Shown: positions 40,886-49,394, numbered from the stretch's first letter. The stretch is DNA of 64,000 nucleotides from Lentzea nigeriaca (GCF_016907955.1 NZ_JAFBCX010000010.1:230029-294028), one strand, 5' to 3'. Made by a program: numbers and translations. The notes: generated by a model from the letters alone, not told the origin.

Positions 40886-42060
40886 GGACGACACCGCGGA
40901 TCGAGGGCCTGCTGCGCGAACTCGCGCCGCAGGTCCTCGGCGTGCTGGTGCGCCGGCACGGCCAGTTCGACGTCTGCGAGGACGCCGTCCAGGAAGCGCT
41001 GCTCGGTGCCGCCCGGCAGTGGCCGGAGGAAGGTGTCCCGGACAACCCCAAGGGCTGGCTCATCACCGCGGCGAGCAGACGCTGGATCGAGCAGTACCGG
41101 TCGGACGTCGCACGACGTCAGCGCGAGGACAAGGTCGCCGCCCTCACGCCACCCCCACCCGACCCGGCACCCGCGCAGGACGACACGCTCACCATCCTCG
41201 CCCTGTGCTGCCACGAAAGCCTCACGACAGCCTCGCAGATCGCCCTCACCCTGCGCGCGGTCGGCGGCCTCACGACCGCGGAGATCGCACGGGCCTTCCT
41301 CGTACCGGAATCGGCCGTGGCACAACGGATCAGCCGCGCGAAGCAGAAGATCAAAGGCGCGAAGTTCCGGCCACCGAAAGACCTCACCGCCGTCCTGCAC
41401 GTGCTCTACCTGATCTTCACCGAAGGCTCGACCGCGAGCTCCGGCGACGACCTCGTCCGGGTCGACCTCACAGCCGAGGCGATCCGGCTGACCCGGCAGC
41501 TGCACCGCAGAAGGCCCGACGACGGCGAGGTCACCGGGCTGCTCGCGTTGATGCTGCTCACCGACGCCCGCCGCCCCGCCCGCACCGACGACAACGGCGC
41601 ACTCATCCCGCTGTCCGAACAAGACCGCGAGAAATGGGACACCGCCGCCATCACCGAGGGCACCGAACTCATCAGAACAGCCCTGCAGACCGCCAAAATC
41701 GGCCCCTACCAGCTACAAGCCGCCATCGCCGCAGTGCACGCCGACGCCAAGACCGCCGACGACACCGACTGGCACGAGATCCTCGGCCTCTACGAACTGC
41801 TCACCGTCACCGCACCCGGCCCGATGGTCGCCCTCAACCGCATCGTCGCCGTCGCCATGGTCCACGGCCCCCAGCAAGCCCTCGACGAACTGTCCACACT
41901 CGACCTCGACCACCACCGCGTCCACGCCGTGAAAGCACACCTCCTCGACCTGCGAGGAGACCACGACGCCGCAGCCCAGGAATACGAGAAAGCCGCGAAA
42001 CTGACACTGAGCGTGCCGGAGCAGCGCTACCTCAGGTCCCGGTCGCGCCGCCCACGGTAG
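40882..42060 (+). CDS. ECF42-type RNA polymerase sigma factor with C-terminal extension
   Basis: The 392-residue protein starts at GTG 40882, overlapping the DGPF gene. It has sigma region 2 (FDVCEDAVQEALLGAARQWP) and region 4 (LTTAEIARAFLVPESAVAQR), then a long C-terminal TPR-like domain (about 180-390) as in ECF42 factors. No anti-sigma gene is adjacent, which is usual for this group; the extension is known to be needed for activity in related proteins. The 3' end overlaps a convergent phosphatase gene by 29 bases. It may control the DGPF gene and others. Confidence 0.93.
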   Translation: MRTTPRIEGLLRELAPQVLGVLVRRHGQFDVCEDAVQEALLGAARQWPEEGVPDNPKGWLITAASRRWIEQYRSDVARRQREDKVAALTPPPPDPAPAQDDTLTILALCCHESLTTASQIALTLRAVGGLTTAEIARAFLVPESAVAQRISRAKQKIKGAKFRPPKDLTAVLHVLYLIFTEGSTASSGDDLVRVDLTAEAIRLTRQLHRRRPDDGEVTGLLALMLLTDARRPARTDDNGALIPLSEQDREKWDTAAITEGTELIRTALQTAKIGPYQLQAAIAAVHADAKTADDTDWHEILGLYELLTVTAPGPMVALNRIVAVAMVHGPQQALDELSTLDLDHHRVHAVKAHLLDLRGDHDAAAQEYEKAAKLTLSVPEQRYLRSRSRRPR

Positions 42061-42733
42061 CGTCCGACGACGGCTCCTCCTGCGGCGGCGCCTTCGGCAC
42101 CACACCCGACAGATCCCCACCGTTGTCGTTGACCCGCAACACGAACGGCCGCGTCTGCGTGTACTGCACCACCGACACCGAACACGGATCCACCACGATC
42201 CGCTGGAAACCGTCCAGATGCAGACCCAACGCATCCGCCAGAATCGCCTTGATCACATCACCGTGCGAGCACAACACCCACACCGCACCCGGCCCGTGCT
42301 CCTCGGTGATCCGGGCATCGTGCGCCCGCACCGCCGCGACAGCACGCGCCTGCACGAACGCCAACCCCTCACCGTCGGGGAAGATCGCCGCCGACGGATG
42401 CTGCTGCACCACCGACCACAACGGCTCGTTCAGCAGATCCTTCAACGCCTTGCCGGTCCACGCCCCGTAGTCCACTTCGGACACATCCGGCTCCGCGACC
42501 GCCTCCAGCGCACGATCCGCCAGCAACGGCGCCAGCGTCTCCTCACACCGCTGCAGAGGAGACGACACCACCGCGCTGACCGGAACGTCCTTCAACCGAT
42601 CGACGAGTGCCGCGGCCTGCGCCCGCCCCCGTTCGTCCAAACCGACACCCAACGACCGGCCGGCGAGCACACCGGACCCGTTGGCGGTCGAACGAGCATG
42701 TCGAAGCAGGATCACCGTGGCCACGGCACCCAC
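42032..42733 (-). CDS. histidine phosphatase (MSMEG_4193-like)
   Basis: The 233-residue enzyme has the RHG-type active site LLRHARS near residues 9-15, a second conserved Arg in SSPLQRCEET and the later His in VLCSHGDVIKAIL. It matches the actinobacterial MSMEG_4193 group of phosphoglycerate-mutase-like phosphatases. The substrate is unknown. The stop lies in a 29-base overlap with the ECF42 gene. It is followed upstream by uppP on the same strand at 1-base spacing (ends 42733/42735). Confidence 0.92.
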   Translation of the reverse strand: MGAVATVILLRHARSTANGSGVLAGRSLGVGLDERGRAQAAALVDRLKDVPVSAVVSSPLQRCEETLAPLLADRALEAVAEPDVSEVDYGAWTGKALKDLLNEPLWSVVQQHPSAAIFPDGEGLAFVQARAVAAVRAHDARITEEHGPGAVWVLCSHGDVIKAILADALGLHLDGFQRIVVDPCSVSVVQYTQTRPFVLRVNDNGGDLSGVVPKAPPQEEPSSDATVGGATGT

Positions 42734-42734
42734 C

Positions 42735-43562
42735 TTAGATCGGCTGCAGCAACCCCATCGACAGCAGCCCCATCAGCACGAGACCCAGCATCAGCCGGTA
42801 CCACACGAAAGCCGAGTACGAGTGCTTGGAGACGTACTTCAACAACCACGCGATCGTGGCATACCCCACCACGAACGAGATCAGCGTCGCCACGATCATC
42901 TGCGGAACCGACGCCTGCACACCCTCACCCGAGCGCTCCAGCACGTCCGGAATGGAGAACAACCCCGCACCGAACACCGCCGGAATCGCCAGCAGGAACG
43001 AGTACCGCGCCGCCGCCTCCCGCGTCAGCCCCAGGAACAAACCCGCCGTCAACGTGCCACCCGAACGCGACACGCCCGGGATGAGCGCCAGCGCCTGCGC
43101 CAGCCCCATCCCGATCGCGTCCTTCATCCGCAGCTCGTCACGCTGGTGCTTCGCCAGCTGGTCGGCCAGACCCAGCAGCAGACCGAACACCACCAGCATC
43201 GTCGCCGTGATCCACAGGTTCCGCGCCGACGTCCGGATCTCGTCCTTCAGCAGATAGCCGAGAACCGAGATCGGCACGGAACCGATGATCACGTACCAGG
43301 CGAGCCTGTAGTCCTTCTCCTGCCGCGCGGCAGAGGAGAACAAGCCACGGAACCAGGCGGCGACGAACCGCCCGATGTCCTTGGCGAAGTAGATCAGCAC
43401 CGCCACCTCGGTACCCAGCTGGATCACCGCGGTGAACGAAGCGCCCGCGTCGTTACCGAAGAACAGCGTCGACGTGATGCGCAGGTGCGCACTGCTGGAA
43501 ATCGGCAGGAATTCCGTCAGTCCTTGGACCAGTCCGAGGACCAGAGCCTGCAACCAGCTCAA
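42735..43562 (-). CDS. uppP: undecaprenyl-diphosphate phosphatase
   Basis: The 275-residue membrane protein has LVQGLTEFLPISSSAHL near residues 12-28 with the catalytic Glu, and ALIPGVSRSGGTLTAG near 150. About eight membrane helices are visible. It recycles the lipid carrier undecaprenyl phosphate for cell-wall synthesis and can give bacitracin tolerance. Its start overlaps the F420 enzyme's stop (ATGA, 43559-43562), and its stop is next to the start of the histidine phosphatase gene. Confidence 0.96.
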   Translation of the reverse strand: MSWLQALVLGLVQGLTEFLPISSSAHLRITSTLFFGNDAGASFTAVIQLGTEVAVLIYFAKDIGRFVAAWFRGLFSSAARQEKDYRLAWYVIIGSVPISVLGYLLKDEIRTSARNLWITATMLVVFGLLLGLADQLAKHQRDELRMKDAIGMGLAQALALIPGVSRSGGTLTAGLFLGLTREAAARYSFLLAIPAVFGAGLFSIPDVLERSGEGVQASVPQMIVATLISFVVGYATIAWLLKYVSKHSYSAFVWYRLMLGLVLMGLLSMGLLQPI

Positions 43563-44608
43563 CTACCCACTCCTGCCAGATCCAGAGCCTCGGCCGCGGT
43601 GCGAAGGCCCGCGATCCCCTGCTCCAGATCTTGCAGCATCGGCGAAACGGACAGCGTGGTGACCCCCGCGGCGGCGAGAGCCTTCATCTTGTCTGCTATG
43701 CGCTCCTTCGGCCCCAGCAGCGACGTCGCGTCCAGGAACTCCAGCGGAATCGCCGCCATCGCACCGGCGTAGTCACGAGCCAGGTACTTCTCCTGGATCT
43801 CCTCGGCCTGAGCCGGGAAACCCATGCGCACCATCAGGTTGTTGTAGAAGTTCTGCTTACGGCTGCCCATACCGCCCACGTACAGCGCCGTGTACGCACG
43901 AACCGGGTCAGCACACGCCTTCCAGTCCTCACCCACGATCAACGGCACCGTCGGAACGACGTCGAAGCCGTCCATCGTCTTCCCGGCCTTCTCCCGACCG
44001 GCCCTCACACTCGCCAGCGACTCGGCCGAGTACTCCGGCGAGAAGAAGATCGCCAGCCAGCCGTCCGCGATCTCACCCGTGAGCTCCAGGTTCTTCGGAC
44101 CCACCGAAGCGAGGTAGATCGGGATCTGCTCCCGCACCGGGTGCACCGTCAGCTGCAACGCCTTGCCGGGACCGTCCGGCAACGGCAGCGTGTAGTGCTC
44201 ACCCTCGTACCGCAGCTTCTCGCGGGAGAGAGCCTTCCGCACGATCTCCACGTACTCACGCGTCCGAGCCAGCGGCTTGTCGAACCGCACACCGTGCCAG
44301 CCCTCCGACACCTGCGGACCCGACACACCCAGGCCCATCCGGAACCGGCCACCCGACAACGTGTCCAGCGTCGCCGCCGTCATCGCCGCCATCGCCGGCG
44401 TCCGCGCCGGAATCTGGAAGATCGCGCTACCGACGTCGATGCGTTCGGTCTGCGCGGCCACCCACGCGAGCACCGTCGGCGCGTCAGAGCCGTAGGCCTC
44501 CGCGGCCCACACCACCGAAAAGCCGAGGCGGTCAGCCTCTTTGGCCAGCTCAAGGTTCGCGGCGTCGTTGCCGGCGCCCCAGTATCCGAGGTTCAGTCCG
44601 AGCTTCAC
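43559..44608 (-). CDS. LLM-class F420-dependent oxidoreductase
   Basis: The 349-residue TIM-barrel enzyme starts MKLGLNLGYWGAGNDAANLE. It carries the luciferase-like features DRLGFSVVWAAEAYGSDAPT and GRFRMGLGVSGPQVSEGWHG typical of F420-dependent LLM enzymes. It uses the deazaflavin cofactor F420, common in actinobacteria. The substrate is unknown. It leads an overlapping chain with uppP and the histidine phosphatase. The gap to the divergent aldo/keto reductase is 72 bases. Confidence 0.93.
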   Translation of the reverse strand: MKLGLNLGYWGAGNDAANLELAKEADRLGFSVVWAAEAYGSDAPTVLAWVAAQTERIDVGSAIFQIPARTPAMAAMTAATLDTLSGGRFRMGLGVSGPQVSEGWHGVRFDKPLARTREYVEIVRKALSREKLRYEGEHYTLPLPDGPGKALQLTVHPVREQIPIYLASVGPKNLELTGEIADGWLAIFFSPEYSAESLASVRAGREKAGKTMDGFDVVPTVPLIVGEDWKACADPVRAYTALYVGGMGSRKQNFYNNLMVRMGFPAQAEEIQEKYLARDYAGAMAAIPLEFLDATSLLGPKERIADKMKALAAAGVTTLSVSPMLQDLEQGIAGLRTAAEALDLAGVGS

Positions 44609-44680
44609 GAGCCGAGACCCTACCGGTCAGTAACACCGATTGCCAGGCTCAGCCGATGATCACCCCTTAGCATCGCGCAC

Positions 44681-45646
44681 GTGGAACAGCGATACCTCGG
44701 CCGCAGCGGCCTCCGCGTCTCCAGGACGGCACTGGGCACGATGACGTGGGGCCGCGACACCGACGCGGACGAGGCCGCCACCCAGCTCATGGCCTTCGCC
44801 GACGCCGGCGGCACCCTCATCGACACCGCCGACGTCTACACCGACGGCGAAGCCGAACGCATCCTCGGCACCCTCCTCGGCGAAGTCGTCCCCCGCGACG
44901 AACTCGTCATCGCCACCAAAGCCGTCGCCCGCCGCACCGAAGGCCCCTTCGGCGGCGGCGCCTCCCGCGGCGCCCTGCTCACCGCACTCGACGGCTCCCT
45001 GCGCCGCATCGGCGTCGACCACATCGACCTCTGGCAACTGCACGCCTGGGACACCGGCGTCCCCATCGAGGAAACCCTCTCCGCCCTCGACCACGCCATC
45101 ACCTCCGGCAAGGCCCGCTACGTCGGCGTCTCCAACTACAGCGGATGGCAGCTCGCCACCGCCGCCCTGACGCCGTCCGCGTTCCCGCTGATCTCCACCC
45201 AGGTCGAGTACTCCCTGCTGGAACGCGGCATCGAACGAGAAGTCGCCCCGGCAGCACTGCACCACGGGATCGGACTCCTGCCGTGGGCACCCCTCGGGCG
45301 CGGCGTATTGACCGGCAAATACCGCAACGGCACCCCACCGGACTCCCGCGGCGCCTCCCCGCACTTCGCGGGCTACGTCGAGCAGCACCGCAACGAACGC
45401 GCCGCCCGCATCGTGCAGGCCGTCGCCACCGCCGCGGAAGGGCTCGGGACCTCGCCGTTGTGCGTCGCCCTGGCGTGGGTGCGCGACCGGCCCGGCGTCG
45501 TCGCACCCGTGGTGGGAGCACGCGACACGAACCAGCTGATCGCCTCGCTGGAGACCGAGCAGCTGACCTTGCCACCGGCCATCCGGGCCGCGTTGGACGA
45601 CGTCAGCGCGATCGAGCTCGGCTACCCCGAGCGCCCGATGCCCTGA
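44681..45646 (+). CDS. aldo/keto reductase (first copy)
   Basis: The 321-residue TIM-barrel enzyme starts with GTG (MEQRYLGRSGLRVSRTALGT). It has the catalytic Asp/Tyr in DTADVYTDGEAE, the Lys in ATKAVARR and the His in WQLHAWDT. NADPH binding is suggested by the late motif VGARDTNQLIASLE. It reduces aldehydes or ketones; the substrate is unknown. It is divergent from the F420 oxidoreductase. A second aldo/keto reductase gene is found at 48447-49394, and the two are clearly related but not identical. Confidence 0.93.
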   Translation: MEQRYLGRSGLRVSRTALGTMTWGRDTDADEAATQLMAFADAGGTLIDTADVYTDGEAERILGTLLGEVVPRDELVIATKAVARRTEGPFGGGASRGALLTALDGSLRRIGVDHIDLWQLHAWDTGVPIEETLSALDHAITSGKARYVGVSNYSGWQLATAALTPSAFPLISTQVEYSLLERGIEREVAPAALHHGIGLLPWAPLGRGVLTGKYRNGTPPDSRGASPHFAGYVEQHRNERAARIVQAVATAAEGLGTSPLCVALAWVRDRPGVVAPVVGARDTNQLIASLETEQLTLPPAIRAALDDVSAIELGYPERPMP

Positions 45647-45702
45647 TTTCCTGGTTGTTTGGAGGACCTACGTTCGGCGGTGGTCGTGATAAGTGATGAG
45701 GC

Positions 45703-45733
45703 TTGAATTTAGTCAACACTGAAGCTATAGAGT
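45703..45733 (+). promoter_or_regulatory. repeated palindromic element A (TTTAGTCAACACTGAA) with TAGAGT box
   Basis: The inverted repeat TTTAGT-CAAC-ACTGAA (45708-45723) differs by one base from copies at 50175 and 50602. TTGAAT (45703) and TAGAGT (45728-45733) may be -35 and -10 boxes 19 bases apart, with the palindrome in between. It precedes the lipoprotein gene at 45841. Confidence 0.55.
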
Positions 45734-45840
45734 TAAGTACACAAGGCGGCCAAACGGGGTTTCACCCCACCCCTTGCGTGACCTCCGACCGAACGTCGTG
45801 GATGCTGGTAGACCACGACGTATCTCAGGAGGACCCGATC

Positions 45841-46497
45841 TTGCGCCGGCTCGCTGCTCTGCTCTTGACCACCGCCGCGCTGACAGCGTGCGGACAGAGC
45901 GAGGGGTCGTCCGATCCACTGCAGATCGCGGCAACGCTCGAGGCCGCCAAACCGGCCCACTCCCCCGCCCAGAACGGCACGCTCCCCGGCGAGGTCACGC
46001 CCGGCGGATCGTTCACCGAGGGCGACACCACGCTGAAGTTCCAGGTCAACGGCCGCAACGTCGAGCTCGACCGGCTGCGCAGCGCGGTGTTCGAGATGAC
46101 CACCGACGACAAGGGCGCGCAGGTCAGGGGCACGGGCCTGAGGGCGGGCGACGGCGCCACCAACGGTGTCACCGACCGCTACGGCCGCCTGCTCGTCGTC
46201 GACACTCGCGGCGGGGAGTTCATCGCGTTCTCCGTCAACCCGCTGATCATGCGCCAGCGCTACCCCGTCCCCGGCGGCCCGTACGGCATCGCCTACGACG
46301 CCAAGCGCGACATCGCGTGGATCACGCTCACCGAGCGCAACGAGGTCGTCGGACTCAACGTCGCCGGTGGCGAACCGACCGAGAAGCACCGGTTCCCCAC
46401 CGTGCGTCAGCCCAACACGGTCAGTGTCGACCAGGAGACCGGACGAGTCACGGTCACGTCCGGCGACAACGGAGGGATACAGGTGATCTCGCCATGA
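45841..46497 (+). CDS. lipoprotein, YncE/beta-propeller-like
   Basis: A TTG at 45841 lies 7 bases after AGGAGG and gives 218 residues. The signal LRRLAALLLTTAALTACGQS has the lipobox with Cys17. The mature part has repeated strands of a beta-propeller type (YGRLLVVDTRGGEFIAFSVN, YGIAYDAKRDIAWITLTERN, then VSVDQETGRVTVTSGDNGG), as in YncE-like proteins. It should sit on the outer face of the membrane. The stop overlaps the DUF5703 start (ATGA). An upstream ATG at 45802 would lose the lipoprotein signal and is less likely. Confidence 0.82.
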   Translation: MRRLAALLLTTAALTACGQSEGSSDPLQIAATLEAAKPAHSPAQNGTLPGEVTPGGSFTEGDTTLKFQVNGRNVELDRLRSAVFEMTTDDKGAQVRGTGLRAGDGATNGVTDRYGRLLVVDTRGGEFIAFSVNPLIMRQRYPVPGGPYGIAYDAKRDIAWITLTERNEVVGLNVAGGEPTEKHRFPTVRQPNTVSVDQETGRVTVTSGDNGGIQVISP

Positions 46498-46706
46498 ACG
46501 AAGGGGTGATCGACGGGGACTGGGAGTACCGGCCGCTGCGTCTGCCGCCCGGCATCTCCCGCCGCACCGCGACCACGCAGCTGGCCATCCACGCCGAGTT
46601 CGCGGGCTGGGAACTGTCCCGCACGCTGCTCTACGGCGACGGCTCCCGCAAAGTCTGGCTCCGTCGCAAGCGCCAGCCCTCGCTGCTGCCAGGCCTGATC
46701 ACCTGA
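46494..46706 (+). CDS. DUF5703 family small protein
   Basis: The 70-residue protein has the DUF5703 pattern: WEYRPLRLPPGISRRTATTQ, then LAIHAEFAGWELSRTLLYGD and GSRKVWLRRKRQ. The family is common in actinobacteria, and its function is unknown. Its ATG overlaps the lipoprotein stop, so the pair is translated together. The insertion sequence begins immediately downstream. From memory, its usual neighbour in related genomes is an M20 peptidase; here that gene is about 7 kb away. Confidence 0.87.
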   Translation: MNEGVIDGDWEYRPLRLPPGISRRTATTQLAIHAEFAGWELSRTLLYGDGSRKVWLRRKRQPSLLPGLIT

Positions 46707-46722
46707 CCAAAGGCAAATCGGC

Positions 46723-46751
46723 GCTATCCCCGGCGTTCAGCCGAGGATAGC
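46723..46751. repeat. left-end hairpin of the IS605-type element
   Basis: GCTATCC and GGATAGC form a 7-bp stem, then a C/A mismatch and a CGG/CCG stem around CGTTCAG. The stop codon of tnpA (46737-46739) falls in the loop. Confidence 0.75.
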
Positions 46752-47141
46752 CGTCCCGGCTTGTGTGGTCCGTGCGGCAGGTCGTTGTGCGGGACGGCGC
46801 TGGTTCTCGACGTACTGCCTGATGATGGCCAGTGGTGCGCGGGCGCAGGACGCAGCGAAGTCGGACGGCGACCACAGGTGGTCGCGGTGGGTGCGGACGC
46901 GGTACTGCTGTCGCAGGCGCCTCGACGAGACGTTTTTGAGGCTGTTCGCGAGCCGGGACACAGCGACCTGTGGCGGGTACACGACCAGCAGGTGCACGTG
47001 ATCGTCTTCGCCGTTGCACTCAGTGAGACTGGTGCCGAAGTCCGTGCAGACCTCGCCGATCACCTCGCACAGGAATTCGTGGTGATCGCCAGGGAGGACG
47101 TTCCGCCGGTACTTCGTCACGAAGACCACATGAACGAGCAA
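46737..47141 (-). CDS. tnpA: IS200-type HUH/Y1 transposase TnpA
   Basis: The 134-residue frame has the Y1 transposase features: VHVVFVTKYRRNVL near the start, the metal-binding His-x-His at 48-50 (DDHVHLLV) and the catalytic Tyr110 in IIRQYVENQ. It should cut and rejoin single-stranded DNA at the hairpin ends. The usual N-terminal residues (RGRHCGFGL) are readable upstream, but no ATG or GTG precedes them before an in-frame stop. The start shown is therefore a TTG at 47141, and the gene may be poorly expressed or slightly damaged. Confidence 0.82.
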   Translation of the reverse strand: MLVHVVFVTKYRRNVLPGDHHEFLCEVIGEVCTDFGTSLTECNGEDDHVHLLVVYPPQVAVSRLANSLKNVSSRRLRQQYRVRTHRDHLWSPSDFAASCARAPLAIIRQYVENQRRPAQRPAARTTQAGTAILG

Positions 47142-47207
47142 GCCGAAACCACAGTGCCTGCCACGGTCCTGTAGTCCTGTCCGTCACCCGTAGGCCACCT
47201 TGCTACG

Positions 47208-48365
47208 GTGATCGTTGTGCTGGTCCGCTACCGCTACCGGATCGAACCCACAACGGTTCAACGGCAGTGGATGGCGCGCACGTTCGGCTGTGCGCGGGTG
47301 GTGTTCAACGACGCGATCCGCTGCCGGGACGAGGCATATCATGCTGGGGAGAGGATTTCCCCGACCGAGGTTCAGCGCCGCGTGATCACCCAGGCGAAGG
47401 CGGCCGCGCCGAGAGCGTGGTTGTCCGAGGTCGCATCAGTGGCGTTGGTGCAGTCCGTACAGGACGCGCACCGGGCGCACCGCAACTGGCTCGGCTCGAT
47501 GACCAAGCGCCGCAAAGGCCGCACGGTCGGCAAGCCTCGGTTCAAGTCCCGAAAGGACACCCGGCAGTCGTTCCGGCTCACCCGCAACGGGTTCAGCCTG
47601 CGCCCGGACGGACGCCTGTACCTGGCGAAGATCGGCGACGTGAAGGTTCGCTGGTCAAGGGAATTGCCATCGGAACCGTCCTCGGTGACGATCATCCGGG
47701 AACCGGACGGCCACTACTACGCGTCGTTCGTGGTGGAGGTCGAGCCAGCACCGCTGCCCGTCGTGGAGCAGGAAGCGGGGATCGACCTCGGGATCACCCG
47801 GCTGGCGACGGTCGCGACCTCGACCGGCACCCGCACGGACATTGCGAACCCGAAACACCTGGCGGCCAAACTGCGGAAGCTGCGCAGCCTGGAGCGGCAG
47901 AAAGCCCGACGTGTCAAAGGCAGCGCGAACCGGGCCAAGACCCGGCGCAAGGTCGCCGTGCAGCACGGCAAGCTCACGCGTGCACGGCGGGACTACCACC
48001 ACAAGCAGGCCCTCAACCTGGTCCGCGACAACCAAGCGGTCTACATCGAGGACCTGAACATCACGGGCATGGTCCGCAACAGGCGCCTCGCGCGGGTCAT
48101 CCACGACGCCGGGTGGGGCCAGCTCGTACGGCTGGTCGAGCAGAAAGCCGGACGACACGGCCGCACCGTGCACAAGGTGTCGCGGTGGCTGCCGTCCAGC
48201 AAGACGTGCTCAGCATGCGGGCACCTCGTGGACGCCATGCCGCTGAACATCCGGGCATGGGCATGTCCGCAGTGTGCGGTCGTGAACGACCGGGACTACA
48301 ACGCCGCGGTCAACATCCTCGCCGCCGGGCAGGCGGAGAGGCAAACGCCTGTGGAGCTCACGTAA
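47208..48365 (+). CDS. tnpB: TnpB, RNA-guided nuclease of the IS605 element
   Basis: The 385-residue protein has all expected TnpB parts. It has the N-terminal RNA/DNA-binding region, RuvC residues Asp193 (GIDLGITR), Glu281 (IEDLNI) and Asp363 (NDRDYNAA), and a zinc ribbon with Cys334/337/353/356. All catalytic residues are present and no frameshift is seen, so the nuclease may be active. TnpB proteins use an omega RNA from the element's right end to cut DNA and help keep the element. The gene starts 66 bases from tnpA in the opposite direction. Confidence 0.94.
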   Translation: MIVVLVRYRYRIEPTTVQRQWMARTFGCARVVFNDAIRCRDEAYHAGERISPTEVQRRVITQAKAAAPRAWLSEVASVALVQSVQDAHRAHRNWLGSMTKRRKGRTVGKPRFKSRKDTRQSFRLTRNGFSLRPDGRLYLAKIGDVKVRWSRELPSEPSSVTIIREPDGHYYASFVVEVEPAPLPVVEQEAGIDLGITRLATVATSTGTRTDIANPKHLAAKLRKLRSLERQKARRVKGSANRAKTRRKVAVQHGKLTRARRDYHHKQALNLVRDNQAVYIEDLNITGMVRNRRLARVIHDAGWGQLVRLVEQKAGRHGRTVHKVSRWLPSSKTCSACGHLVDAMPLNIRAWACPQCAVVNDRDYNAAVNILAAGQAERQTPVELT

Positions 48366-48487
48366 GTCCTCCCTCCGGGGAGGCCGCGGGTGATGAAGCA
48401 GGAACCACCCCAGACGCGGCCTAGCCACGCGGGAATCCCCCGGCGTTCACGCAGGGGAGGATGTCAAAACAGCTTCGCCGAACGCGA
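48300..48487 (+). ncRNA. predicted omega RNA (right end of the IS605-type element)
   Basis: In this family the guide RNA covers the end of tnpB, the right-end hairpin and about 20 bases of flanking DNA. By position, the guide would begin right after GGATGTCAA (about 48468) and match the aldo/keto reductase gene. The extent is predicted from the family layout and not seen directly. Confidence 0.35.
48434..48463. repeat. right-end hairpin of the IS605-type element
   Basis: ATCC (48435-48438) pairs with GGAT (48459-48462), and the enclosed bases CCCGGCGTTCA repeat the left-end sequence. The stop codon of the host aldo/keto reductase (48447-48449) falls in this loop. Confidence 0.7.
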
Positions 48488-49394
48488 ACGGACTCGCCTC
48501 GCACTCGGCGATGAAGTCCGCCGGAAAGCCCCGTTCGAACGGGGCCGCCGCTTCCAGGCGCGCGACCGCTTCCGGCGGCAGCACCACCTCGCGCAGACAG
48601 TCCGTCAGCTGCTTCGGCGTCCGCGCCCCGACCAACGGCAACACACCGTCGCGCCGTACCCACGCCAACGCCACCTGAGCAGGCGACGCGCCCAACTCGT
48701 CCGCGACGGCACGCACAGCCAGCGCCGCACGCTCCTCCCGTGCGGTGAGCTGCCCCGCCCGCTGCGTGCCACCGGACAACTTCCCCGCCGCCAGCGGCGC
48801 CCACGCCGCCACGCTCACCCCCAGCGCGTCCGCCATCGGCAGCAACTCCCGCTCGACGTCACGCCGCAGCAGGTTGTACGGCACCTGCAACCCCGAGAAC
48901 GGCGTCCAGTCCCGCCACTCGGCCAAGGTGTTCGCCCGCGCCACGAACCACGCCGGCGCGTCCGACACCCCGACGTAGAGCACCTTCCCCGCCCGCACCA
49001 CGTCGTCCAGCGCCCGCATCGTCTCCTCGACCGGCGTGTGGCGGTCCCACAGGTGCACCCACAGCACGTCGACGTAGTCCGTGCGCAACCGCCGCAGACT
49101 CCGCTCCAACGACAGCACCAGGTTCTTGCGGTGGTTCCCACCCGCGTTCGGGTCCCGCACATCTCGTGACAGCGTGTACTTCGTCGCCACCACGAACCGG
49201 TCCCGGCGCCGCATCACCGCACCGAGAACCTCCTCGCTCTCCCCGTAGGCCGAAGCCGTGTCCAGGAAGTTGCCACCGGCGTCCGCGTACACGTCGAGCA
49301 CACGCCGCGCCTCCTCCTCCGAGCGCAACGTCATGGTGCCCAGCAACAACTCCGAGACACGCAAGCCGGTCCGGCCGAACAGTCGGTATCGCAT
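48447..49394 (-). CDS. aldo/keto reductase (second copy), 3' end inside the IS right end
   Basis: The 315-residue enzyme starts MRYRLFGRTGLRVSELLLGT at ATG 49394. It has Asp/Tyr in DTASAYGESEE, Lys in ATKYTLSR and His in WVHLWDRHT. It is complete through the barrel. The last residues and the stop codon are read from the right end of the IS605-type element, so the original C-terminus was probably replaced on insertion. It is divergent from the XRE/MmyB regulator next door, which probably controls it. The enzyme may still work, since only the tail is affected. Confidence 0.9.
   Translation of the reverse strand: MRYRLFGRTGLRVSELLLGTMTLRSEEEARRVLDVYADAGGNFLDTASAYGESEEVLGAVMRRRDRFVVATKYTLSRDVRDPNAGGNHRKNLVLSLERSLRRLRTDYVDVLWVHLWDRHTPVEETMRALDDVVRAGKVLYVGVSDAPAWFVARANTLAEWRDWTPFSGLQVPYNLLRRDVERELLPMADALGVSVAAWAPLAAGKLSGGTQRAGQLTAREERAALAVRAVADELGASPAQVALAWVRRDGVLPLVGARTPKQLTDCLREVVLPPEAVARLEAAAPFERGFPADFIAECEASPFAFGEAVLTSSPA

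Larger units (their letters stand above)
46707..48467. mobile_element. IS200/IS605-type insertion with divergent tnpA and tnpB
   Basis: The element carries an HUH transposase gene (minus) and a tnpB gene (plus) in the divergent IS605/IS608 order. Its two ends have matching hairpins that share the loop bases CGGCGTTCA (46731-46739 and 48441-48449). The left boundary is before 46723; the right boundary is near GGATGTCAA (48459-48467). No terminal inverted repeat or target duplication is expected for this family. Confidence 0.8.
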
